NCBI GenBank assembly: GCA_023426505.1
Contig: JAFAAP010000055.1
Location: 1 to 15,559 of the forward strand
DNA: 15,559 bases
Direction of reading: 5' to 3'
Source of the DNA: Pseudomonadota bacterium
GTDB taxonomy: Bacteria; Pseudomonadota; Alphaproteobacteria; Rhizobiales; Beijerinckiaceae
Part shown: piece by piece, positions 1 to 7,173 of the stretch
Numbering within the stretch: position 1 is the stretch's first letter
Layout: each line of letters starts with the position of its first letter
Notes under the pieces: generated by a model
Database searches by the model: none
The model's input: the letters and a program-made list of their open reading frames with translations, nothing else
What the model was told of the DNA's origin: nothing
Translations under genes and position numbers: made by a program

Positions 1-552
1 GCCCAGCTCGCCCGGCTTCACTACAACGGCGCGGAGATCGCAGCCGGCAACATCGCCAATGCGCTGCTCTACAAGGGGGACCTCCGCTCCCTGATCGAGA
101 ACGCCGTCGGCGGCACCGGCAATGACGTAATCGTCGGCAACCAGGCCGCCAATCTGCTCAAAGGCGGTGGCGGGGCGGACAGGCTGACCGGACTCGGCGG
201 AAGCGACATTCTGGACGGTGGGGCCGGAGCCGATATGCTCGTCGGCGGGACAGGAGCGGACGTGTTCGACTTCAACTCCACGCAGGATTCACCGTCGAAT
301 GCGCGTGACACCATTCAAGACTTCGTACGGGGAAGCGATCACATCGACCTGCGCACCATCGACGCGAGCACCGCATCGGCAGGAGATCAGGGTTTCTTGT
401 TCATCGGTGGAAGCCCCTTCACGGGCCAAACGGGGCAGCTGAATTTCAGCAATGGCGTGCTGGCAGGCGACGTCAACGGCGACAAGATCGCGGATTTCCG
501 CATCACTCTCCCGAACGTGCCCGCGTTATCAACGAGCGACTTCTACCTTTGA
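1..552 (+). CDS. Serralysin-like RTX protein, C-terminal part (5' end outside window)
   Basis: The frame is open from the first base and stops at 550-552, giving 183 visible residues. Several glycine/aspartate-rich calcium-binding nonapeptide repeats lie at about residues 37-80 (GGTGNDVIVGN, GGGGADRLTG, GGSDILDGG, GGAGADMLVGG), ending in TGADVFDF. The preceding LYKGDLRSLIENAVGG stretch resembles the C-terminal domain of M10 (serralysin) metalloproteases. The extreme C-terminus, SDFYL, has the acidic-plus-hydrophobic form common in type I secretion signals. In this family the repeats fold into a calcium-bound beta-roll after export by a type I secretion system. The catalytic zinc motif would be upstream of the window, so whether this is a protease or another RTX effector cannot be decided here. 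No transporter genes are in view. Downstream, a weak inverted repeat (573-578 with 600-605) could end the transcript. Confidence 0.85.
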   Translation, partial: AQLARLHYNGAEIAAGNIANALLYKGDLRSLIENAVGGTGNDVIVGNQAANLLKGGGGADRLTGLGGSDILDGGAGADMLVGGTGADVFDFNSTQDSPSNARDTIQDFVRGSDHIDLRTIDASTASAGDQGFLFIGGSPFTGQTGQLNFSNGVLAGDVNGDKIADFRITLPNVPALSTSDFYL

Positions 553-675
553 CCAGCCCAAGTGAGAGATATCCGCAGGCTGTCCGAACCGACCTTGGTC
601 TGCGGCGCAACCATGCTTGAGCCGGGCAGCCCGTTTCTGTGCTTACGATGCGATGAAAGTATGTCCAAGAGACCA

Positions 676-702
676 ACTTGGATTCAATCCTAGAACCCAA
701 GT
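676..702 (-). terminator. Imperfect hairpin downstream of tRNA-Lys
   Basis: A 10-bp stem (676-685 with 693-702, one G-T wobble, 7-base loop) lies 11 bases past the tRNA 3' end in the direction of tRNA transcription. It is not followed by a run of T, so it is only a possible transcript end or processing site. The rest of 553-713 holds nothing I can recognise. Confidence 0.3.
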
Positions 703-713
703 CATGGAAAGAT

Positions 714-789
<76 letters not shown>

Positions 790-802
790 GTCGCCGAAGC
801 GG

Positions 803-855
803 CTTCAGCGGTTTGTCCTGCTGAAGTGGCCGTGCGTGTAACAAACCGCACGGCC
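803..855. other. Two tandem perfect hairpins between phhA and tRNA-Lys
   Basis: Two perfect stems sit side by side: a 7-bp stem (803-809 with 820-826) and a 9-bp GC-rich stem, GGCCGTGCG/CGCACGGCC (828-836 with 847-855, 10-base loop). They lie 3' of phhA and 5' of the tRNA on the same strand. Neither is followed by a T-run, so they may mark the end of the phhA mRNA without being classical intrinsic terminators. Confidence 0.5.
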
Positions 856-888
856 CCTGTCTACCCTGTTCAGAGAGGTTTTTTGGTT

Positions 889-1746
889 TCAGGCTGCGGA
901 TTTCGCCTTTGCCCGATGGTAGCTGCCATCGCCGCGCGTCAGGACGCGATCGTCGGGCTGCAACTCGCCGGGCTGGATATCCTCCTGAGCCTCCAATTCG
1001 CGCCAGAGCGGAATGAGACGGTCGAGATCGAGGGACGGCCAAGCTTCGATAGCGTCGAGGACGAAATAGGTCTCCTGGAAGTCATCGATCCGGTAGAGGG
1101 TGCGCATGACGCGCCCGAGGTCGAATTCCACCCGGTTCGGCGAAGGGCTCTCAAGAGAGAAGATCGTCTCACCGGGCGATGAGGCGATGCCGGCACCGAC
1201 GATCCGTAGGCCTTCCGATGTGCGGGCGAGGCCGAATTCCACGGTGTACCAGTAAAGCCGCGCCAAGCGCTTCAGAGCCCCGTGCTCGGCCGCGACGAGG
1301 CCGGCTTTGCCATAGGCCTCCAGATAGTCGGCATAGATCGGCTGCATGATGAGAGGGACGTGCCCGAACACGTCGTGGAAAATGTCCGGTTCCTCGATGT
1401 AGTCGATCTGCTCCGGCTTGCGGATCCAGAAGCCTGCCGGGAACTTCCGATCCGCCAGGAGCCGGAAAAAGGCTAGATCGGGAATCAGGCCCGGCACGGC
1501 GACGACTTCCCACCCAGTCGCGGCCTTGAGGCGCTGGTTCATGACCCGGAAGTCGGGAATGCCCTCCTCGCCGATGCCGAGGCGATCGAGCCCTTCGAGG
1601 AATTGGTCGGCGATGCGGCCATGAAGGATTTCGCGCTGGCGCTTCGCCAATGTGCGCCAGGTCGCGTGGTCGGTCTCGGTGTAGTTCTCGAAACCCTGAG
1701 AGACGAGGTAGTCCCTCGGATCGTCGCTGCCGGTGGCGGAATTCAT
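889..1746 (-). CDS. phhA: Phenylalanine 4-hydroxylase
   Basis: The 285-residue product is a bacterial aromatic amino acid hydroxylase, which uses tetrahydropterin, O2 and non-heme iron to convert phenylalanine to tyrosine in the cytoplasm. The length fits the single-domain bacterial enzymes, which lack the regulatory ACT domain of animal homologues. The iron-binding motif IFHDVFGHVPLI gives His124 and His129. The third ligand is Glu170 in YWYTVEFGL. The IRKPEQIDYIEEPDIFHD block is typical of the family. The ATG at 1744-1746 is well supported by an AGGAG-type ribosome-binding site just upstream. It is divergent from an Lrp/AsnC regulator 114 bases away. That pairing, known elsewhere for phenylalanine-degradation genes, suggests that the regulator controls it in response to an aromatic amino acid. 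Confidence 0.95.
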   Translation of the reverse strand: MNSATGSDDPRDYLVSQGFENYTETDHATWRTLAKRQREILHGRIADQFLEGLDRLGIGEEGIPDFRVMNQRLKAATGWEVVAVPGLIPDLAFFRLLADRKFPAGFWIRKPEQIDYIEEPDIFHDVFGHVPLIMQPIYADYLEAYGKAGLVAAEHGALKRLARLYWYTVEFGLARTSEGLRIVGAGIASSPGETIFSLESPSPNRVEFDLGRVMRTLYRIDDFQETYFVLDAIEAWPSLDLDRLIPLWRELEAQEDIQPGELQPDDRVLTRGDGSYHRAKAKSAA

Positions 1747-1830
1747 GGGCTTCTCCTCCGCTGTTGTTCGGTTAGGATATCACCCACTCATCGTCATGAT
1801 CGGCCAATTTGTTCCATGATACCGGCTGCG

Positions 1831-1849
1831 AAGGTCAGATCGTGACCTT
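1831..1849. promoter_or_regulatory. Perfect 19-bp inverted repeat, candidate Lrp-type operator
   Basis: AAGGTCA-N5-TGACCTT is a perfect 7+7 inverted repeat ending 11 bases before the regulator's ATG. Its position in the phhA/regulator intergenic region suggests a binding site for the regulator itself. In RNA it would also make a hairpin just 5' of the ribosome-binding site (GGAAGGA, 1852-1858). This is inference from symmetry and position only. Confidence 0.45.
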
Positions 1850-1860
1850 ATGGAAGGAAA

Positions 1861-2343
1861 ATGTTGTTGCGTCGTCCCCTGCCTCCCTCCGATCGCCGGA
1901 TCCTGCGCGTCCTTCAGAACGACGGGCGGATCACCAATGCGGCCTTGGCCGAAAAGGTTGGGCTGGCTGCCTCCCCTTGCCTGCGCCGCCTCAAGGCTCT
2001 TGAGGACGACGGGGTGATCAAGGGTTATCGGGCCATGGTGAACCGAAAGGCCTTGGGGCTTGAGGTCGAGGCTTTCGTGTTCATCAAGCTGGAGCAGTCG
2101 GAGCCCGGATGGCGCACAAGGCTGGTCGAGCGGCTGAAGGGCTATGAGGAGGTGATCGCCTGCTACGCCCTTGCCGGAGAAGTGGACCTGATCGTCCATG
2201 CGGTCGCCAAGGATATCGAGAGCTTCGGGGAGTTCACCATGAATCGGCTGCTCACCCTGCCGGGAGTGGCGGATGTGCGTTCGAGCTTCGTGCTGTCCAG
2301 CATCAAGCCGCTCGGTCCCATTCCGGTCCCGGACCATGCCTGA
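1861..2343 (+). CDS. Lrp/AsnC-family transcriptional regulator
   Basis: The 160-residue product is a feast/famine-type DNA-binding regulator. The N-terminal winged helix-turn-helix covers about residues 9-58 (DRRILRVLQNDGRITNAALAEKVGLAASPCLRRLKALEDDGVI). The C-terminal ligand-binding/oligomerisation (RAM) domain covers about residues 65-152, with the CYALAGEVDLIVHA core strand. The ATG is preceded by a GGAAGGA ribosome-binding site. The length is normal for the family. Its divergent pairing with phhA suggests control of phenylalanine catabolism, probably with an aromatic amino acid as effector. That is inferred from context and not shown by specific residues. It converges on leuA with a hairpin between the two. 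Confidence 0.92.
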   Translation: MLLRRPLPPSDRRILRVLQNDGRITNAALAEKVGLAASPCLRRLKALEDDGVIKGYRAMVNRKALGLEVEAFVFIKLEQSEPGWRTRLVERLKGYEEVIACYALAGEVDLIVHAVAKDIESFGEFTMNRLLTLPGVADVRSSFVLSSIKPLGPIPVPDHA

Positions 2344-2349
2344 GGCCGT

Positions 2350-2373
2350 GGGCTCCCACGCAGGCGGGAGCCC
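2350..2373. terminator. Hairpin between convergent regulator and leuA genes
   Basis: GGGCTCCC/GGGAGCCC is a perfect 8-bp stem (2350-2357 with 2366-2373, 8-base loop), centred in the 40-base gap between two convergent stop codons. It could end transcription from both sides. It lacks a T-run on either strand, so intrinsic termination is uncertain. Confidence 0.5.
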
Positions 2374-2383
2374 TGGCAGACCC

Positions 2384-3946
2384 TCACTCCGCAGCGTATT
2401 GGGCGTGGAGACGGGCGCCGCGGCTCATCAGCTTGTTGAGCGCTCCGAGATAGGCTTGAGCGGAGGCCACGAGCGTGTCCGGATCGGCCGCACGGGAGGT
2501 CACGCTGCGCCCATCCGCAGAGAGCCGTACGGACACCTCGGCCTGGGCGTCGGTTCCCTCGGTCACGGCATGCACCTGATAGAGCTCCAGCGTCGCCTCG
2601 TGGGGCACCAGGGCCTTGATGGCGTTGAAGGTGGCATCCACCGGGCCGTTGCCCTCCTGCTCCTCGACGGCCGCCTTGCCGTCGATCTGCAGACGCATGG
2701 TCGCGCGCTGTGGTCCACGCGTTCCGGCGACGACCGAGAGGGATACCAGCTTGATGCGGTCGTGAGCGGTGGCGATGTTCTGGTCGACCAGCGCCTCGAT
2801 GTCCTCGTCGTAGACGTGCTTCTTGCGGTCCGCCAGATCCTTGAAGCGCTCGAAGGCGTCCTGGAACTGGTTGTCGGAGAGGCGGTAGCCCAACTCCTCC
2901 AGCTTGTTGCGGAACGCCGCACGACCCGAGTGCTTGCCCATGACCAGGGACGTCTTCGAGACGCCGACGCTCTCGGGCGTCATGATCTCGTAGGTCTGGG
3001 CGTTCTTCAGCATGCCGTCCTGATGAATGCCGCTCTCATGCGCGAAGGCATTCCGGCCGACGATGGCCTTGTTGTACTGCACCGGAAAGGATGTCGCCGC
3101 GGAAGCCAGCTTCGAAGCGCGGGTCAGCATGGTGGTTTCGATACCGGTCTCGTAAGGCAGCACGTCGCCACGGGTCTTGATCGCCATAACGACCTCTTCC
3201 AGGGCCGCGTTGCCGGCGCGCTCACCGATACCGTTGAGCGTGCACTCAATCTGGCGCGCTCCGCCCTCCAGCGCCGCGAGCGAGTTCGCGACCGCGAGAC
3301 CCAGATCGTTGTGGCAATGGGCGGAGAAGATCGCCTTGTCGGCATTCGGCACCCGCTCGCGCACCGCGCGGAACATGGCCCGGTATTCGTCCGGCGTGGC
3401 GTAGCCCACCGTGTCCGGCAGGTTGATCGTGGTGGCGCCGGCCTTGATGGCGGCCTCGACGCAGCGGCACAGATACTCGATCGAGGTGCGGGTCGCATCC
3501 ATGGCGGACCACTCGACGTCCTCCACGAGGTTGCGCGCCTGGGTCACCGTCGCGGTGATGATCTCCAGCACCTCTTCCTCGGTCTTGCGCATTTGGTGCG
3601 CCAGATGGATCGGCGACGTCGACACGAAGGTGTGGATGCGTGGCCGCGCCGCGTGGCGAACCGCCTCACCCGCGCGGGCGATGTCGGCTGAGATAGCGCG
3701 GGCGAGACCCGCGACGGTCGCTTTCTTCACCCGCTTGGCGATGAGCGACACGGCCTCGAAGTCGCCGTTCGATGCGATCGGGAATCCGGCCTCGATGATG
3801 TCGACACCCATCGTGTCGAGCAGATCGGCAACCTCCAGCTTCTCCTCGAGCGTCATCGTCGCGCCGGGGCATTGTTCGCCGTCGCGCAGGGTGGTGTCGA
3901 AAATTAGAACGCGGTCCTTCGAGGAGCCGGCGGAATGGGTGGTCAT
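2384..3946 (-). CDS. leuA: 2-isopropylmalate synthase
   Basis: The 520-residue enzyme condenses acetyl-CoA with 2-oxoisovalerate, the first committed step of leucine synthesis, in the cytoplasm. The N-terminal TIM barrel carries FDTTLRDGEQCPG (Arg21, Asp22), the metal-binding SAHCHNDLG (His210, His212) and GIGERAGNA at 239-247. The linker contains FAHESGIHQDG (301-311). The C-terminal part, from about residue 390, is the LeuA regulatory domain that gives feedback inhibition by leucine. The ATG at 3944-3946 has AAGGA (3955-3959) 8 bases upstream. The gene stands alone but follows a 31-codon leader ORF rich in leucine codons, so expression is probably tuned to leucine supply. The length is that of the short bacterial class, and all key motifs are intact. 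Confidence 0.96.
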   Translation of the reverse strand: MTTHSAGSSKDRVLIFDTTLRDGEQCPGATMTLEEKLEVADLLDTMGVDIIEAGFPIASNGDFEAVSLIAKRVKKATVAGLARAISADIARAGEAVRHAARPRIHTFVSTSPIHLAHQMRKTEEEVLEIITATVTQARNLVEDVEWSAMDATRTSIEYLCRCVEAAIKAGATTINLPDTVGYATPDEYRAMFRAVRERVPNADKAIFSAHCHNDLGLAVANSLAALEGGARQIECTLNGIGERAGNAALEEVVMAIKTRGDVLPYETGIETTMLTRASKLASAATSFPVQYNKAIVGRNAFAHESGIHQDGMLKNAQTYEIMTPESVGVSKTSLVMGKHSGRAAFRNKLEELGYRLSDNQFQDAFERFKDLADRKKHVYDEDIEALVDQNIATAHDRIKLVSLSVVAGTRGPQRATMRLQIDGKAAVEEQEGNGPVDATFNAIKALVPHEATLELYQVHAVTEGTDAQAEVSVRLSADGRSVTSRAADPDTLVASAQAYLGALNKLMSRGARLHAQYAAE

Positions 3947-3971
3947 CGGTCAAGTCCTTCTCGGGGCGAGC

Positions 3972-4050
3972 GGGCTTTGCGCTCAAGGTTGTTCCTGCTG
4001 TTCAGAACCCCTGAGAGCCCAGGCACCAAAGCCCAGCCGACCCTCAGGGG
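3972..4050 (-). promoter_or_regulatory. Alternative-pairing leader region upstream of leuA (attenuator-like)
   Basis: In transcript order, four 8-base segments can pair in two ways. Segment A, CCCCTGAG (4043-4050), contains the leader stop codon and is complementary to C, CTCAGGGG (4008-4015). Segment B, GGGCTTTG (4027-4034), lies in the A-C loop and is complementary to D, CAAAGCCC (3972-3979). D can also sit in a local GAGCG-N7-CGCTC hairpin. A ribosome stalled on the Leu codons would cover A and free the downstream segments. There is no T-run after any stem, so this is not a standard intrinsic terminator. Control might act through Rho or through access to the leuA ribosome-binding site. The pairings are read directly from the sequence; the mechanism is inferred. 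Confidence 0.6.
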
Positions 4051-4139
4051 CGACTAAGGAGAAGGAGGCCAAGGAGACGAGCGCGGGCGGCCGCAGAAGC
4101 GGGGCCTTTCATCCATGCGCTGTGGGAGCCGATTGCCAT
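4044..4139 (-). CDS. leuA leader peptide (31 aa, leucine-rich)
   Basis: A short ORF starts at ATG (4137-4139), 12 bases after GAGGAGG (4152-4158), and ends at TGA (4044-4046). Its C-terminal part reads RARLLGLLLLSRP: six Leu codons (CTC/CTT) within seven codons at 4056-4076, just before the stop. A shorter in-frame start (ATG, encoding MKGPAS) is also possible. Position, codon content, ribosome-binding site and the downstream complementary segments all match the leader peptides that control leucine biosynthetic genes in proteobacteria by ribosome stalling when charged tRNA-Leu is scarce. It is too short for ordinary gene callers. The peptide itself probably has no function beyond being translated. 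Confidence 0.75.
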   Translation of the reverse strand: MAIGSHSAWMKGPASAAARARLLGLLLLSRP

Positions 4140-4190
4140 CGCGTCCCAATTCCTCCTCAGGCCGCGGTCGTGCCGCGGAAGACGTTTCGT

Positions 4191-4218
4191 TTGTAACGAC
4201 GGATCTCTCCGATGGCAA
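4191..4218 (-). promoter_or_regulatory. Candidate promoter for the leuA leader transcript
   Basis: TTGCCA (4213-4218), a 16-base gap and TTACAA (4191-4196) resemble weak -35 and -10 elements. They would place transcription start about 45 bases ahead of the leader ATG. A perfect CCGCGG-N5-CCGCGG hairpin lies between this promoter and the leader ribosome-binding site. The match is weak and based only on pattern. Confidence 0.25.
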
Positions 4219-4328
4219 GAGATTGAAACAAACGAAAAGAGAAGCCTGTCGGCGGCATATCAAATCGCCCCTTGATCGGCCTGAGCTTGGCCTTATGTCT
4301 GCGACGAAACCGACCAGGAGAATGATGG

Positions 4329-4655
4329 ATGAAGAGCTCTGCTCCCGTTCTGTGGCTCACCGGCGTGCTGGCGCTCCCCTTGGCTGCCTGCAACCAGACA
4401 ACGCCCTCTGCCCCGGCGAGCGCAACTGTCACCCCATCCGGGTTCCGCATGCCCGAGGGGGTTGGATGCCAGGGCGAGGTGGCGCGCTACAAGGCCGTCA
4501 TGGACAATGATCTGGCGATGGGACACGTCAACCAGTCCGTCTATGGGCGCGTTTCCCGAGAGATCGACCAGGCAGCGGCCGCCTGTGCGGCCGGACGCGA
4601 TGCCGAGGCGCAACGAATGATCCGGGCGACCAAATCCCGCTATGGCTACAGCTGA
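4329..4655 (+). CDS. Small lipoprotein of unknown function
   Basis: The 108-residue product begins with a Lys-containing start and a hydrophobic stretch (VLWLTGVLALPLAAC). The lipobox LAAC places the lipidated cysteine at residue 21, so the mature protein should be anchored in a membrane facing the periplasm. It continues with a Thr/Ser/Pro/Ala-rich linker (about 22-40) and a helical domain. That domain has two cysteines (visible in VGCQGEV and AAACAAG) which could form a disulfide, and ends in ATKSRYGYS. The ATG at 4329 is chosen because AGGAG (4316-4320) lies 8 bases upstream. I do not recognise the C-terminal domain. The gene stands alone, and its stop overlaps the convergent nudix gene by 10 bases. 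Confidence 0.8.
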   Translation: MKSSAPVLWLTGVLALPLAACNQTTPSAPASATVTPSGFRMPEGVGCQGEVARYKAVMDNDLAMGHVNQSVYGRVSREIDQAAAACAAGRDAEAQRMIRATKSRYGYS

Positions 4656-5362
4656 CCGAAGCTCCAGCGGAAGAAGGACTGGAGAAAGAGCGGCATCGTC
4701 TGTGGATCGATATCCTCGGGGCCGCGGATGATACGAACATCCGAAAGCTCGGGCGGGTCCTGGCGCGCGATGGTCTTCAGGATCATCGCTGCCCCCTCTT
4801 CGGCCGGCACGGGAAGGGTCACCGTGCGCATCATGGCGATCGCGGGCCAGCGCTGGACGATGATCCATTCGTCCTCAACGTGGTAGTCCGCCTCGCCGAG
4901 CCCCGTCTCTTCGAGCAGCTCGCGGGTGAGGCTGGTGGCCAGGTCGACGGTGCCATCCGGGCGCAAATCGGAGCGATCAGGCGTTCCTGCCGGGAAATAA
5001 ACCCGGCCCGCATTGGCCGTGTGCTCGTGCATCACACCGCACAGGAACGCGCCGTCCGACCCACGCAGGGCTCCCATGGCGAAGCCGTTCGCGATCGTCC
5101 TGTCAGGATGGCCAAGGTCGATCCAGGCGAGGAGCCCCGCGTAGTCGACCTCGAAATACGTGTTGACGCACCGCTCCGGCGATAGCTCCACGTCACGCAG
5201 CATCAGCACGCGGCCGTTGAAAAGCTTGGGTGTGCGGACTTTGCGGCGCTCCCAGTTAGCGTCGATCTGCTCCTGATTTTGCCGGGCCCAGGACCATTCC
5301 ATCGGCTCGAAGCGCGCCTCCACACGGGCGACGCGCGTGATGCGATGCTCCTGGTCGATCAC
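4646..5362 (-). CDS. NUDIX-family hydrolase
   Basis: The 238-residue product has the core Nudix signature RELLEETGL at 147-155, with Arg147, Glu148, Glu151 and Glu152 binding metal. NUDIX enzymes hydrolyse nucleoside-diphosphate-linked compounds. The substrate here is unknown. The first half of the box is degenerate: the position where the first conserved Glu would stand is Val139, within DGTVDLATSLT. An N-terminal region of about 110 residues, with EWSWARQNQEQIDANW and FNGRVLML, precedes the Nudix domain. The start is GTG at 5360-5362, overlapping the phzF-like stop in a GTGA, which indicates translational coupling. It is the last gene of a pdxY-phzF-nudix operon. Its 3' end overlaps the convergent lipoprotein gene. 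Confidence 0.82.
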   Translation of the reverse strand: MIDQEHRITRVARVEARFEPMEWSWARQNQEQIDANWERRKVRTPKLFNGRVLMLRDVELSPERCVNTYFEVDYAGLLAWIDLGHPDRTIANGFAMGALRGSDGAFLCGVMHEHTANAGRVYFPAGTPDRSDLRPDGTVDLATSLTRELLEETGLGEADYHVEDEWIIVQRWPAIAMMRTVTLPVPAEEGAAMILKTIARQDPPELSDVRIIRGPEDIDPQTMPLFLQSFFRWSFGQL

Positions 5363-6261
5363 AGGAGCTCACCACGGCTGACCATGACGGCATGTCCGCC
5401 AATCTCGGCCGAGACGAGGGCGCCGTCCTTGATCACCATCTGCAGCGAGATCACGCTGGGGCGCCCCATTTCCACGCCCTGCTCAATGACGATGTTGTGC
5501 TCGCCTTCGCCGAGCGGCTCGCACTGCATGAGAGCACCCGCGAAGGCTGCAGCGGCGGAGCCGGTCGCCGGATCCTCGGCGACGCCCATGCCGGGGCCGA
5601 ACATGCGCGCCCGGAAGCGCAGGCCCTGGGCATCAGTCATCCGTGTATACACATAGGCTGAGGGATGGTCGCTGTCGCCGAACGCCTTGTCGAAGGCCTC
5701 TCCTTGCGGCTTCGCTCGCGCCAGGGCCTCAAGCGAGGCGACCGGCACGAGGTCGTAGGCGACTCCGGCCGAATGGCGGCTCGGCACATGACGATCGAAG
5801 CCGATCTGCTTGGGATCAAGGCCGAGCGCCCAGGCGCAATCGGATGTCTCCTTCCCGTCACCCCAAGTGAAGGGGAGTCGCGGGAGCCGGAACCGCGCGA
5901 GGCCCTTTACGGCGCTATCGACCTCGACCGCACACGGCACGATGCCGACCTTCTCCTTCAGCCCGAAGGCGACGGCGCCGGGCTCGCCGTCCTGATCGAG
6001 AATCGCCAGCAGCACGGCGGTTCCGACGGTCGGATGACCGGCGAACGGCAATTCGCGGGCGGGCGTGAAGATGCGGATGTCCGCCCGCTGGCGCGTCTCG
6101 GATGCGGGCGAGACGAAGACGGTCTCCGACAGGTTGAATTCTTGAGCGATGGCCTGCATTCCGTCGGTATCGAGCCCTTGCGCATCCAGCACGACGGCCA
6201 GGGGATTGCCGGCGAGCGCCTTGTCGGTGAAGACGTCGAGTGTGACGAAGCGACGGGGCAT
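5359..6261 (-). CDS. PhzF-family isomerase/epimerase
   Basis: The 300-residue product belongs to the PhzF/diaminopimelate-epimerase-like fold. It shows the N-terminal FTDKALAGNPLAVV block (11-24), NLSETVFV with the catalytic-type Glu46, the PFAGHPTVGTA motif (72-82) and the second-half EDPATGSAA motif (229-237). Characterised members isomerise or epimerise small acidic metabolites. The true substrate here is unknown, and there are no other phenazine genes nearby, so it should not be called a phenazine enzyme. The start is set at ATG 6259-6261 because GAAGAGG lies about 10 bases upstream. An in-frame TTG at 6268-6270 would overlap the pdxY stop but would sit too close to that ribosome-binding site. 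It follows pdxY closely and overlaps the nudix start. Confidence 0.87.
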   Translation of the reverse strand: MPRRFVTLDVFTDKALAGNPLAVVLDAQGLDTDGMQAIAQEFNLSETVFVSPASETRQRADIRIFTPARELPFAGHPTVGTAVLLAILDQDGEPGAVAFGLKEKVGIVPCAVEVDSAVKGLARFRLPRLPFTWGDGKETSDCAWALGLDPKQIGFDRHVPSRHSAGVAYDLVPVASLEALARAKPQGEAFDKAFGDSDHPSAYVYTRMTDAQGLRFRARMFGPGMGVAEDPATGSAAAAFAGALMQCEPLGEGEHNIVIEQGVEMGRPSVISLQMVIKDGALVSAEIGGHAVMVSRGELL

Positions 6262-6266
6262 GGGGA

Positions 6267-7115
6267 TCAAACCTCTTCGGCCGGAAAGCGATGGGTTGGA
6301 GAAACGAACTCGTCCTGCGCAGCGATGGTCAGGATTTCCCGTGAGCCCGCCTCCTCCGTGCGCTTGAGAAGCCCGTAGACCGAGGCCGAAGCCTCCGCAA
6401 GGGCGGCCGTCGCCGCCCGGCTGCGCGCATAATGCACGAAGAACAGCGCTGCGATCGCATCGCCTGCCCCGTTGACGCTCAGCGAAAGCTTGGGCGTCCG
6501 CACCCGCCAGAAACGGCCGCCCTCGCCTGCGATCAGGTCGACCGCGTCGGACGGCGTTTCCTTGGTCTCCACCGACGTGACCAGAACCGCCTTCGGCCCC
6601 AGCGCCTGAACGGCGGTGATGGCATGCTTGATATCGGCCAGGGTCTCGGTTGTGAGACCAGCGAGATAATCGAGCTCGAACTGGTTCGGCGTGACGATAT
6701 CAGCTGCGGGTACGGCCTGATCGCGCATGAATTCCGGAATGCCGGGCCGGACGAAGACGCCGCGCCCGACGTCGCCGATGACGGGATCACAGCAATAGAG
6801 CGCCTCAGGGTTCAGCGAGCGCAGGCGGGCTACGGCCGAGAGAATAGCGTTTCCGATATCGGCGGAGCCCATATAGCCCGAGAGTACACCGTCGCAGCGG
6901 CCAAGGACCCCACGCTCGGCGATTCCCTCGACGAGCTCCTCGATGGCAGGGCCGTCAAAGACGCGGCCTTTCCACGACCCGTAGCCGGTGTGGTTGGAGA
7001 ACTGCACGGTATGGATAGGCCAGACCTCGACACCGAGGCGCTGCATCGGGAACACCGCCGAGGCATTGCCGACATGGCCGAACGCGACATGGGATTGGAT
7101 CGAGAGAACATTCAT
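6267..7115 (-). CDS. pdxY: Pyridoxal kinase
   Basis: The 282-residue product is a ribokinase-fold vitamin B6 kinase that phosphorylates pyridoxal to pyridoxal 5'-phosphate in the salvage pathway. Diagnostic blocks are MNVLSIQSHVAFGHVGN at the N-terminus, VQFSNHTGYGSWKG (37-50), LSGYMGSADIG (78-88), CDPVIGDVGRGVFV (109-122), VTPNQFELDYL (141-151) and the anion-hole/catalytic NGAGD (215-219). Length is normal for PdxY. The ATG at 7113-7115 has a G-rich ribosome-binding site about 9 bases upstream. It is first in an operon with a PhzF-like isomerase and a NUDIX hydrolase. A 21-bp inverted repeat lies in the intergenic region shared with the divergent DedA gene. Confidence 0.93.
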   Translation of the reverse strand: MNVLSIQSHVAFGHVGNASAVFPMQRLGVEVWPIHTVQFSNHTGYGSWKGRVFDGPAIEELVEGIAERGVLGRCDGVLSGYMGSADIGNAILSAVARLRSLNPEALYCCDPVIGDVGRGVFVRPGIPEFMRDQAVPAADIVTPNQFELDYLAGLTTETLADIKHAITAVQALGPKAVLVTSVETKETPSDAVDLIAGEGGRFWRVRTPKLSLSVNGAGDAIAALFFVHYARSRAATAALAEASASVYGLLKRTEEAGSREILTIAAQDEFVSPTHRFPAEEV

Positions 7116-7173
7116 GGCTACGCCCCCTGGACGACTCCGTTAACGCATCGGCTGTCCGGCTTCAAATTGCAGA

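Noticed and set aside
2273..3691. Long forward open frame (472 codons) opposite leuA
   Set aside because: It is the antisense shadow of leuA, with composition rich in Arg, His, Leu and Val as expected from the reverse complement of GC-rich coding DNA, and has no recognisable domain.
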